Positions 21,181 to 32,317 of a stretch of DNA of 64,000 nucleotides are shown here, piece after piece (the stretch's first letter is position 1; every line of letters starts with the position of its first letter). The notes under the pieces were generated by a model. It ran no database searches. It saw only the letters and a program-made list of their open reading frames with translations, and was not told the origin of the DNA. A program made the position numbers and the translations under genes. The DNA comes from Geosiphon pyriformis (taxonomy: Eukaryota; Glomeromycota; Glomeromycetes; Archaeosporales; Geosiphonaceae), in assembly GCA_016748015.1 (NCBI GenBank), contig JAAOMT010000571.1, positions 1,181,095 through 1,245,094 of the forward strand, read 5' to 3'.

Positions 21181-23562
21181 AATCAATTATGTATTGTCCT
21201 AAACTTATGAGATTCAAGAATGTTCTTCACAACAGCACCATCTGAAAGAAAAGAGCAAACATCAAGAGTACCAAAATTATGGAGATGTCAAATGACAGCA
21301 CCAAACCAGACAGGAACAGGACCATATGGGTCAAGTTTTTTCCACTACTTGAAAGTCTTCCAGTTGAAAACAGTCCCATCATGGCACTGAAACTACTCAA
21401 CAAAAACAATTCTATAATAACAAAAAAAAAAAGGCACTTGAAATACATAGACTCACCAAGGACACCAGATAAAGAAGTCTCATACTGGAAGTAAAAAGCA
21501 TTACACTTAAGATTGCCCAAAGATAAACCAGAACTGAGAAAGACCCGAACCACACCCACCAAGAAGTTGTTCAAAGAATTAACATTAATGCAAATAGGGA
21601 TATACTGGACACCAATTCACAACCTGCAAGTTATGCAATCTATGCTTAAACAATTGGCCCAAAACCCCAACAGAGTTGGCAAAACACACCATAGCAGTGA
21701 TCTTGTCTTCAGCTTGGATCTGCTCAAAAGTCTTTAAGCCATAAAATAAGGAATGGTGCAAAACATTATTAGGAAAGTTCAGGAGCAGACCCGATTTCAA
21801 TTTCAGGCCCTTCTGAATTAAAACATTTTATTTTTGGCACACACTAGCAGAAATGAAACTAAACTGGGTCCTATAACTAATGATAAGATAAAAAACAGCC
21901 AAAACCAAATAAAAGAACTGTTTGTCTGAAATAGCTTTCCTTAGAACAAGATTGGCAAAAAACTGTACATTCAAATGCACTTTAGCCAGGTTAGACTTAG
22001 ATAACCCATTAGAGGAAAGAAAAATTCCCAGATATCAATGAGATGTTTCTTTTTTGGCGATGGAAATAGAGGCACCACAGACAGATAAAAAAGGAGCCAC
22101 CACTCTACAATTAATCGGGATTGCTACAGTTTTGTTGTTGTTGATTGAGATATTATTCATTCTGAAAAATTTACTGGCAATGTTAAGAATATGTTGTGTA
22201 GTCATCTGACTAGAACCAACCCATATAGTATTATTGACAAATGCACCCACAGCAAGAAAAGAGATCAAACTATCTCAAGAATCAATGCGACCAGATTTGA
22301 CAACATAATGCGAATTTAGCCTATAACTATACACTGCCTCTTGTCTTTTTATCTCACACAGCAAAGTGTCATAAAAAATACGCCAAAAAAGAGATGAGAA
22401 CACTTCCTCCTGATCTAAGCCATCATGAACACTATATCTATTAGTCAGCCCAAAATCAGTTATTACTCTGTTTATGCAACCATTGTAAATACTCCCAAAA
22501 AATTTTATGAATCTATTGCACATTTTGATTCTGACCAAACTTTTTCTCAAATGTTTCCAACCAATTGAGTCATATGCTTTTTTTATGTCTTGCAAAACTA
22601 ACCAAAGTTCATGATTCTTTTCTAAAGCATCTTTAACTACCAAATCAATAGCAAAAATAGAGGACTGCATTGTTGTACTTTTAAGAACTAAGAAGTTGTC
22701 ACCACAAAAAACGTCATACTTACTACACGCCATGGAGATTCTATCAGAGAGAATCTTAGAAAGAATCTTATGGGCAGTTTCAATCAGTGTTATGGGTCAG
22801 GTGTTTGTAAGAACCGCTTTCTAGTTATAAGGTTTAGGAATCATAAACACCCAGGCCTCCTTCCAAGGACCTGGAACAGATCCACAAATTAAACAAGAGT
22901 TCAAAAGCACCAAAAGTGAATCCAAAACAGACCTGTCACAATGTTTCTATAGTTCATTTGTAATACTAAAAAGACCAGCAGCTTTATTATCAGGCAAACC
23001 TGAAACCACACCAAAAAAATCTTCCACCACAATCAAATGCATGACGTTTGAAAAGACATTATCAAAGACATATTCCAAGAGTTGAAATTGGCAATGTTAG
23101 TCATCCGAAATATTATCAGCCACCACATGCTTTCTAGTCCAGCCCTCCATAATTCTATCGACATAATCCTTGACCAAACCAGGCTCCAAAATAAAATCTT
23201 TATCCACAACCAAGTGATCCAATGTGACTTTGCAAAACAGTCACTCAAGTACATTTCTAATAGTTTGGCCTTTATTTAACTCAAATTTCTCCATCCTTTT
23301 GTCAATTGCTAGCCTAATTTGAGAGTTCCTAGCACATTTTGATTCCATCATTTTGAGAGAACAATAAAACTTTCTAATCTTTGCCAAAGCTGATCTAATA
23401 GCATCAAAATGAGATCCCAAAAGAAAAAAAAATTTGATAATAAAAGCATTAACAGAGTTCAAAGACATCCAAACATCCAACAAGAAGACAAATTCAATTG
23501 ATGACACTGAATGTGAAGCCTTCACCAACTTAGAAACCAAAAGTTTCAATCTATGATAACAG
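21181..23562 (-). pseudogene. LINE B ORF2 reverse transcriptase
   Basis: From right to left: AIDKRMEKFELNKGQTIRNV (pre-RT), LVSKIL-type fingers near 22750, LVLQDIKKAYDSIGWKHLRK (first Asp intact), FGLTNRYSVHDGLDQEEVFS (palm), then the active-site box at 22230-22241, which reads FVNN in GAFVNNTIWVGSSQ. Thumb: SINNNKTVAIPINC, and GLKTFEQIQAEDKITAMVCF near 21700. The connection to RNase H extends to about 21180. Stops and frameshifts interrupt. Loss of both Asp of FVDD abolishes polymerase chemistry. Confidence 0.9.
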
Positions 23563-24330
23563 TGTTACGGTTTAAGAATTTAGCAAAAAGAATCATAAAA
23601 ATAATACAAACTATTCAATCATAATATAGCACAGTAATAATCTTAGAAAGGTAATGATTAACATAGTAGCAAACACCATCTCGCAATAGTGGCAAGCACT
23701 AGTTCACAATAGCAGCCAACACCAACTGGTAATAGCAGCAAACACCAGATTGAAATATCAAAAAGAAAGTATTTTCTCATAGAACTACAAACATGTATAT
23801 ATACAGTAGTTTTAATATTGGGAAATAAAAAAAAAATCAAGTAATAAAAATCATAACTTATCAAGCAACAGATCCAATTTTATCCAACAAACCCCACTTG
23901 AAATCATACTTTCAAATTAAATATCCCAAGAAACCTTTAAAAATCAAAAAGAAATGAAAAAGAATATTTAAAACGGAACTATCACAACCCAAAGTATTAA
24001 GAAACTTACTTGTATTATTTATTGAATGAAACTATCATTCATCAACTGAATCCCTTGGAAGAATAATCCTTGATCAAGATTATTCACGTTGTTACTAATT
24101 GATAAAAGCTTTATTGTGAAAATTAGAAAAGTGCTAAAGACCATTAACATTCTGTGTTTCTAGATTAGAGAAACACATCAGGCAATTGCAAGGATAGCCT
24201 CAGAGAAGATCCCAGACAGTGGGTAGATTTCAGTTCAGCCTCTGAGAAGGAGTACATAAACACACACAACAATCAAGAATTAAAGAATAACTTACATCGC
24301 AACAGTAAAAAGAAAGCCTTCAGTGTAACA
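23563..24330 (+). repeat. Solo LTR (768 bp), third gypsy LTR family
   Basis: Begins TGTTACGG and ends AGTGTAACA, inserted in LINE B ORF2 between endonuclease and RT. Its layout parallels the Gypsy A/B LTRs: TATA-like ATGTATATATACAG near 23792-23806, SL1 TGAATGA/TCATTCA (24023-24041), SL2 GAATAATC/GATTATTC (24061-24085) with loop CTTGATCAA, and SL3 CTCAGAG/CTCTGAG (24199-24205 with 24240-24246). TAACAGTG occurs at both edges (23557-23564 and 24326-24333), so the exact ends and the duplication overlap ambiguously. Confidence 0.85.
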
Positions 24331-25425
24331 GTGACATTATCACACAAATAGAATTGAGGAACTCACGAAAGACTGATTGCAATTAAAGCGGGATATCAGC
24401 AATTAAATATAACAAGAAAACCATCCCGTAACAGCAGGAAGAGCTTTTGGTAAAACCATCATTAAAATTTTTAAACCAGGTTTTTGAGAAAACTTCATTC
24501 ACTAAAAAACAAATGGCTTTACAAATAACACTCCACATGCCATCTAGATCAGATGCACTGTGAGAGTCTGTAAATTCATCAGAAAACATGGCAAAATTAT
24601 CATGAGATGCAATTCTATACTACTCTCATTTAATCTCATTAGCATTTTTGACATTAAACTTTCACTTGGCTTTATTGGCTTGAACACGAATAGCCCTTAA
24701 AACAGGATCCAAAATTCCACCAAAACCAATTGTAATATAAACAGAACTATAATCAGTGTTAAAGAATTCATCCACATCAACAACACACACCTTTACTAAA
24801 ACATTACTCAAACTTTGAGAAACAAAAATGTAGTCAATGGTTCTCTCAAAACTCCTGGAATTCTTCCAAGTAAAAGCCTTAATATGAGAACTGTTAACCA
24901 ATGTATTGACTAGACCAAAATCCGCACACTTACTAAAGCTAGAGCTATGTTTGTTCCCATTCTTATTGAAATTACTACCCAAAATAACAAAAATACTTTT
25001 ATTACAAGCTCTGGCTATAAAAAAATTAACAAAACCAGCCTGAATCATATGCTTATTCAGAGAAGTCTCCACATATAAACCCAACACAAAAACAGATTGT
25101 TTGTTTTTAAATAACAAATGGATCATCAAAAGTCTGCCCAGAATCTCAGAAATTTTTGAAACATGTTTGGCTAATTTTTCATTCATGATTAAAGCTATGC
25201 CCACACCCAAAAACCCAGCATCCAGACCTGAAATAAACACCTTTACACCAGGAAACTTATTTGCAATCCAAGACTTGATGCTGGAGCAAAGCTTAGTTTC
25301 AGTAACTATTGAAATGTCATTATTCAAAACCATGTGCCATTTAATAATATCATCCTGCTTGGCAGGAACATTCATATCTCTAACATTACAAGTAGCAATT
25401 TTCCAAGCTAAACTACTTATTAAGG
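24331..25425 (-). pseudogene. LINE B ORF2 endonuclease (APE type) and linker
   Basis: The open part at 24662-25375 starts MNVPAKQDDIIKWHMVLNND after NVR-type residues. It includes SIVTETKLCSSIKSWIANKF (catalytic Glu in ETK), LGSNFNKNGN (GDFN block, Asp to Asn), IDYIFVSQSL and DEFFNTDYSSV (final D-H pair now D-Y). It continues past a stop at 24660 into the linker SDEFTDSHSASDLDGMWSVI. The fold is recognisable, but the Asn in GNFN and Tyr in the last block make activity unlikely. Confidence 0.85.
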
Positions 25426-25436
25426 AAGGGAAGGGG

Positions 25437-27392
25437 TTATCATACCACTGCCAGAACCAAAAGAGTCCAATTTATTCAATATCACCTTAATTGAATTCTC
25501 CAGAACCACTAGGTTAGTCTCCAGACCACTCACTTTTGCAGTTAAAACATGAGCACCACTTGGAAAAATTTCCTAGAAAACAGCAGTGACCACATTAGGC
25601 ACAGGAGGAACAAATAATAGAGCATTAACAGCCATGTTCAGCACAGGATTATATTTGGAAGAGAATAGAACAGCAAAATTTGCTGATAAAACAGCCAGCA
25701 ACCTGTCCAGTTTAGATGAAATATTTGCCACCTGATCTAACACATTCTTAAATAAACGCTCAAAGACACTAACACGTGAAGCCAGAATCTTAACCACAGA
25801 CATTAAACTATTGACTGAACCTATGCTCGAATTGTTCTCAATGAGCAGTATAGAATATGAATTTTTAGAGGAGCCACTTATCACAAAAGCCCAAGTCGCA
25901 CCACTGAAAAATACTAGACAAAATACGGGTGTCTGCTTTTTGGCATAAATGAGCACAAGGTGTCTCTTATCTGAATCAGAACAGAAAAATCTTTTTTTTT
26001 GGAACTCTGCCCACTGTCTTTCTCACCATTTTTACAGCCAGACAAAATATGACCAAAATTCTCACATATAGCACACTTAGGAAAAGACAAACCAGCCCAA
26101 ACAAGGTTGACACCCTGGAACACTGGTGTAAAGTGAATGGCAGCTTTTCTGGCATTGTTAGAATCAAAACATATAACAGCACAGTAGGCTCATGTATAAG
26201 ATACTGAATTCCTAGAAATGTAACAAGTTTTTCCACCATATGACTGAACCAAGTCTGAGAAATTGTGGGCAGTTGTGTCTATCAGCAGAGTGTATAGAAG
26301 AGCGTGATAGCTGTTCCTTAAATCCCACATTTGTTTGTTGGTATTGGCTTTGGCAACACATACCGAATCCTTACCTAACAAGATTGACCATTTAGACACA
26401 ACCAGGTCAGCGACCTGAAAACTCTTGAACTCCACTAGCGCTTTCTGCCAGAGACCAATAAGCTGTATTTTGATTGAAAAAATTTTCTCATACTTAACCA
26501 AAGCAGATTCAATTACCGATTTGGGCAGATTGACTGGAATCTCCTTGATAACAATTTCCTGATCCGAATGTATGCCAATTTTTTTGAGATCAGCATTAAT
26601 GACAAGATTCTTAGACACAGCCAATTGTTTAGCCATAGCGAAACTAGAATCAGATATAAAAGATGCCTGAATGATGCCTGGAAATTTTGAAGGAGTCAAC
26701 GCACCTCCAAAACTGTCAATTTTGTAGAATAGTGACCTGACACCCTTGAGTTTGTTACATAGAGTACTTCTGAGAACAGCCAACAGACCAATGTTGAGTG
26801 CAAAAGATTTGGCAGGTTCAAAACAGAGTTTTTCCTTGACAGAAGCAACAGGATGATAAAAGAGTCTCAAAGAAACAGGAGAAGGTAAGCCTATATCGAA
26901 GTCATTAATAGCTAAGCCAAAATCATAAAGACCCAGAGATGGAGCATTCACTGTACCAGAGTTGAAACGTTTTGCCTTTGGGGTGTTGGTACAAGAGTCC
27001 AACTGTCTATCACTCTCATTACCAGCACTATAGCCCATGTTTTTGTCTATCTTGCACTCCAACTTTTCATTGTAAGAGGTATCTATATTTTCATATTGAC
27101 TGGAAGTGTTTGCAGGCAGTTTGTAAGTTAAATCAGCTTTGTCATCCGAGTGTTTGATTTTGTCAAGTAAAACCTTAGGTTTTTGCCTCAGACTTCTACT
27201 CACAGAGCTTGCAGTGGCACTTCTGGCCCATTTTTTCATGGACATAGCATTGACAGTATCAAATGCCAAAGGGACAACAAAGGAATTGGTGAGTTGAGAA
27301 ATTGTGAAAACCAAGCAAAATAAAAGATAAGAACAGATAAAAAACCAAAAAACTTCTTTCAGAAAGTGCACTATTTTAGGAATTTGGGACAT
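25437..27392 (-). pseudogene. LINE B ORF1 (RNA-binding protein with CCHC knuckle)
   Basis: The uninterrupted 5' part (26190-27392, 400 codons) contains MSMKKWARSATASSVSRSLR, KLKGVRSLFYKIDSFGGALT, IVIKEIPVNLPKSVIESALV and IQLIGLWQKALVEFKSFQV. The first Met may be earlier than the true start, because the family usually begins just before FDTVNAMSMKK; the hydrophobic leader before it is probably not real protein. After a stop at 26190 comes the knuckle CAICENFGHILSGC (26034-26075), then a frameshift near 25990, and the Val/Leu-rich coiled-coil tail (25573-25956), ending near 25437. Confidence 0.85.
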
Positions 27393-27405
27393 AAAAGAGA
27401 AAGAA

Positions 27406-29329
27406 GTTTTTAAATTTATTTTTTTTTATTAGCTATTATTATAGTTTATTTATGTTTTTTTAGATATAAAAATAAATTTAATAATTTTTTTAAATTTTAA
27501 AAAAGTAATAATTCTTTTAAATTTATTTACAAATAAGAATAATTTTTAAATTATTATTATTTTAATTATAGTATTTTTTTTAATTAAAAACAGATTAATA
27601 TTTAATACATAAAATTTCTTAATAAATATTTTTATTAAAGTTTTAATAATTTTTAGATTAATTTTTTTTAAAACAATACAATTAAACAAAAAAGAATAAT
27701 TTTATTATTATTTATATTATAATTACAAATATTAAAAAAAATATGTGTAGACAATACATAAGCCACATTTAGTTTGATTCATTTCTGTATACTAGATAGT
27801 AGTTAGGTTGTATTTGTTAATAAAATAAAATAAAATAATATTAATTATTTTAATAATATTAAATTTTTTTATCTTAAAAATATTTATTTTAAAATAAAAT
27901 AAATTTAACTTTATTAACTGTTTTATAATTATTGCCAGCAAAAAAATATAATTTATTTTTTATTAAAGTCTGTTTTTATGTTTAAAAATTTATTAAAAAC
28001 AACCAAAAATCTGTTTAAAGATATTTTTTTAAATATTTAATATTACTAATCAGATTTTTTTGTTTTTATAAAAAAGTATTATTAATAGAATTATAAATAA
28101 GCTTTTTTGTTGTTTTTTTTTTATGTTATTGATAAAAACAGCTATTAAGTTTGTTATAAAAAAGTTTATATCTTTAGAAATATTAAAAAATAAAAACTTT
28201 TTTACTAAAATAATGTTTTTTAAAAAATATAAAAAGTACAAAAAAAAGTTTTTTTTTTATTTTTGGTTTTTTTTATAGTAATATTACAATCAAAATAGAT
28301 ATGTAATATAGTTTTAATTAGTTTAAATAGTTATTTATATATAAAAAATACATAAATTGTATTTAATTTAAAATACTTAATTATTATAATATATTAAATA
28401 ATAATTAAGATTTATTTGTTAAATAATAATATAATTATATAATATTATTTGGTTAATATATATATAATAATTAATAAAAACTATAAATTTTAACTATAAT
28501 AATGTAATTATCATAAAAAATAAATAAAATAAATTCAACTAAGATAAAATACATAAATTTTTTTAAATATATAATTTAAAATAATCTTAATATAAATTTT
28601 AATAAATAATTATAAAAAAAATATGTAAACTGTTTTTATTATATATATTTTTGGTTATATAATTATAAGTAATAATTAAATTATATATCAATTAAAACAT
28701 TAATAAAAAAAAGTTTAATTTTAATAATTAATTACTTTAATAAGTTTATTATATTTTGTGAATTTGTAAATTATAATTTATAAATATTATTATTTTATAT
28801 TAAAAATCCTTAAATCAATAAATCAATAAATATATTTATAAAATACAAATATTATAATTTAATATTTATATTTTTTTTAAAGCTTTGTTATTAAACACAT
28901 TATAATATTTTTATTACAATTTATTTTATATAATAATAATAATGTGCCATATTAGTATTTTTACAAAAATGTATGATAAAATTATGTTTAAGAATAATTG
29001 TGTATTACTTTTAAAAAAAACTGACAACTAATTACATTTGGCTTTGTGCCAAATGATTTTAGTAAATATTAAAACAAACAATAGGTAATTTAATAGCGTT
29101 TTGAATCAAATAAACTTTTATTTTGAATATAATCTCTGAATTTTCTTAAAATACAAACATAGAAACAGCTTTACCTTTTAGGAAGCCAATCAAGTCCAAA
29201 AGATATAGCAAACACCTTCGCTTCATACTTTTCTATATAACATCTAGGCATGGCTAGGTAATCCAGTTTTTTGGACATAATCGGCTTTAGCAAATTTATC
29301 ATTATATTTGAAGTTATTGTCTTTTTCCT
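27406..29329. other. AT-rich desert between LINE B and the EI24 gene
   Basis: Extremely A/T-rich. The only part I can place is about 27740-27840, which resembles the 3' end of LINE C (59450-59556): GTGTAGA-AATA-ATAAGCCA-ATTTA and TAGTTAGGTTGTATTTGTTAATAAAA against GTGGTTGGACTGCACTTATTAACTC. So it is a plus-strand LINE 3' relic. Open stretches such as 28050-28241 are low-complexity and not credible genes. The 3' flank of EI24 (29140-29329) is ordinary A/T-rich sequence. Confidence 0.6.
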
Positions 29330-30819
29330 TTATCGGGGAAGACAACCGATAATCATGTCATTTAGTTTCCTTGCAACCCAGAATATTCGGATTCGATATG
29401 GCATATAAGGTGAAAATCGTGCACTTTCATTCTGCCGTGGCATTGGAAGAGCGTTGTTGGCCATAATGATATACTTGAAAGAAATGATAAGGAGTCAAAC
29501 ATCCAACGATCTTTGAACTTCGAATCTTCCAACAGGAACTTTTCTATCTAATAAATATAAGTATAACTTACGATAGGAAAAGCCATCGCAAAAATGCTAG
29601 CGCTAAGAAATTGGTTCACAAAAAATGTGACCAACGTGAATAGAAACCCTGAGAAAAGAAAAGTTTATTTTCAAAAAGAGATCCAAGACTTGTCCAAATA
29701 CTGTTATGCTTTTACCAAATCCAGCAAAATATGCCCATCTTTCCTCGAAGTAATTAATTCGTTGCTCTAGATTCCATCCTTTATTTATCCACTTGTACCT
29801 AAAATAAAAGCACAAAAATTTAAATTTGCTCGAGACTCTCAAAGATCAAATTCACTCACTCACTCACTCAAAGCTATAGAAAGCATATATCCAGCAGATA
29901 AGCATAAAAGATATTAATGGCCCTATAAAGGGTACCAAATAAACCAATGTTGACACACACAAATAATTCATAAATAAAAAAGCACGATAGATTTCGTCGG
30001 CGAGTTGCATAAGAAATCTTTGATTTAAATAAAATTTTCTCATTGAGTATCTGTTCACCGCGGAAAAGAAAGCATGGACTCGCCCTCTAAATAAAACTTT
30101 AGCGCTCTAGTCTTACCGATTGTAAGTCAACTTAAGATTGGGAGGTTTATCATATTGCAAGGTATAAGCACGGTCCGCAATTTGTTGATACCACATAGCG
30201 TTCAACACAAAACTAAGAAGGAATATAGGGTAGACCCATAATAACTGTACAGGGGCAAAAAGCATTGAAAATTTGGTAGTGATTATGATGCCAAAGAGCA
30301 AAGGACAAAAAAGAATTAAAAGAGAGGCAAAATATTCAAACCTGATATGCTAAAATTACAAAAGAATCTAAAAAAGGTTTGCTTTTGGTGGTTATTGTTA
30401 ACTCTGCAGTATCTTCAATAGTTTCACTGCTCGAGATTCGTGAAGAAAAAAATGTTATCCGAAACAAAGCATGGAGAATTGGCAAGGTTATGTGGTTAAA
30501 AAAGAAAATGCTGCCTAGGAAGATCACCCCATTCAATATGAAACATTTTAAAGCACGATTTCGTATTGTGGTTGAGCTAAAAAAAAACAGTCGTGTGAAA
30601 AAAGTGGAAAGAGAAGCGGAAGGTACAAAAAAGAAATGAACTTCGTACCAGTTTGAGAACATACCCATAAATGATGATCAAACTTGAAGGCCAGGCAAGG
30701 GCATCCTTCACACCGCACCAGAAATGCCACCCACATAAATTCGCAGTCTCTTTCAGATCAAGTTGCCTGATTTTTTTTGGGGGCGAGCGTTCTTTTTGCG
30801 ACTGTTGCAGGTTTTCCAT
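29330..30819 (-). CDS. EI24: EI24-family ER multi-pass membrane protein (seven exons, intact)
   Basis: Exons on the minus strand: 30665-30819, 30342-30576, 30117-30244, 29868-30050, 29716-29798, 29572-29648, 29330-29473. They join in frame to 1005 nt, 334 residues, close to the 340 of human EI24. All six introns are GT-AG, 66-98 nt (donors GTATGT, GTTTGA, GTAAGA, GTGAGT, GTAAAA, GTAAGT). Family marks: FILNGVIFLGSIFFF (TM), LWVYPIFLLSFVLNAMWYQQ then IADRAY, a four-to-five-helix membrane core (LVYLVPFIGPLISFMLICW), YKWINKGWNLEQRINYFEE, RWAYFAGFG, and RIRIFWVARKLND near the end. In animals EI24 (EPG-4) is an ER protein needed for autophagy; the fungal role is inferred. It is the only gene here with no stops, and it keeps CpG. 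Confidence 0.9.
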
Positions 30820-32149
30820 GTTGTACTGTGTATAATGAGTGTTATGTTGGTAGTCTCGTCATAACTCTAATTAAAGAAGCAGTGAATAAAGGTTTTGCCA
30901 TATTTTACTTTCAAGGATTGTCTACTTAAATTTATCAAAGTTTTTGTGATACCATCTTTATTATATGAGCGTGGTGCAAATATATTATTTATATCAAAAA
31001 CTTTATTCTTACCTGTATTAGAGACTGTTGTGAATAAGAGTAGCAAATGCTTTAATATTGAAATAATTCCTAGGTCAATTTGAAAAAAAATTATTGAGAA
31101 CTTATAATCTATTTATTCACCTTTAAAATTGCAAATGCGACCTTCAAAATTAAAATTTCTGTAAGAAATTCATATCTTTGTTTTAATATTTGCATGTTTC
31201 TTTTATTCTTATTTGTATAAAAAGTGGTTGTAAATAAAACCCTATTATTGAAGATACAAATATAATAGCTTCTAAATAATTTTGGTGTTTAAAATACTTA
31301 TTATACAATTTTTTTGTTAACTTATTAATACTACATATTAAATATATAAACAAACTATAGCTATATAAAAGAAATATTTATTAAAGAGACTTATATTATA
31401 TACTTTTAATAAGATAAAAATAGTAAACAAAAAATTTCCAAATTATTTTATGTAAAGTAAATTTTTTTACAAATTTTCAAGCTTATTGCTAAAATTATTG
31501 TAATGTTTTTAATAAATAATTTTTTGCATTGTTAAAAATCAAATTATATCTGTTTTTAAAAAAAAATTTATAATTTTGTTGTAAATAAATAACAAAAAAA
31601 TAATTATTAAGAGTAATAAAAATAATAATAAAAAAATCAATTAAAAAAGTAAATTAAATTTGTAAAAATCAAATATGTGTAATTAGTTTTAAAATTATAA
31701 TTACTTAATTTTTTCTGAAAAATCTGAAAATAAAAAAATAGTTTATAATTATTAACAAAATAATAATAATAATAATAATATTTTATAATTAAGAATATTT
31801 AATAATATATATTAACAAAAACTTAAATCCAGTAAAAAAACTATGAAACATTAATATTAAAACATTTAGCAATCTACTAAATAATTTTTAAATAAAAAAA
31901 ATATCTTAACAAATTATTTAATATTACTGCAAAAAAAAAACTAATAAATAATAAAAATACCAGATAAAAAACAGTACTATTATTATTTAAGTATAAATTA
32001 TATTATAAAAAAATAATATTAACAATTTATTATAAATAAATCAAATATAAAAAAATATTAATTATACTATTACAAATTTTAAATAAATAAACAAATCTAT
32101 TAATAATTATGTTATTATAAAAAAAAAAAAAACTTCTTTCTTTTTTTTA
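30820..32149. other. EI24 upstream region and AT-rich spacer
   Basis: 30820-31080 is of ordinary composition and should hold the EI24 promoter; no TATA box stands out. From 31100 it becomes very A/T-rich. 31640-31790 resembles 59742-59890 (TAATTTTTTCTGAAAA...AATAGTTTATAATT-TTAA-AAAATAAT), a shared repeat on both outer flanks of LINE C. A short (AAT)n run sits near 31761-31786. No gene seen. Confidence 0.6.
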
Positions 32150-32317
32150 TTCTAAATTTACAAAAAAGAGTCATAAGTTTTTTGAAAAAAGTTTCTACAA
32201 TTCAGTACAATAAATCCAAACTCTTCTTGCTTGATTATAAGACTACTATTGGCTATAGTATTGCTATAATAAAGAAATCTGTTAAAAACTTTAGTATTGG
32301 TAATGGTGAAATAGATA

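Larger units (their letters stand above)
19727..27405 (-). mobile_element. LINE B: near full-length non-LTR retrotransposon with RNase H
   Basis: Minus strand. The 3' end is an A-run (plus-strand T-run at 19727-19737); the 5' end lies near 27405, just upstream of ORF1. Order: ORF1 (knuckle), ORF2 endonuclease, RT, RNase H, zinc-binding C-terminus, short 3' untranslated region (19738-19861). It is interrupted once, by a solo LTR at 23563-24330. APE endonuclease plus RT plus RNase H fits the I/Tad group. It has fewer stops than LINE A or C, so is probably younger, but its RT active site is FVNN. Confidence 0.92.

Noticed and set aside
27180-27392. Hydrophobic N-terminus of the 400-codon frame as a signal peptide of a secreted host protein
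   Set aside because: The rest is LINE ORF1; the hydrophobic part is upstream AT-rich sequence read in frame before the probable true start.
30379-30639. 86-codon plus-strand Lys/Arg-rich frame
   Set aside because: Antisense to EI24 exon 2 and intron 1; the minus-strand gene explains the sequence fully.
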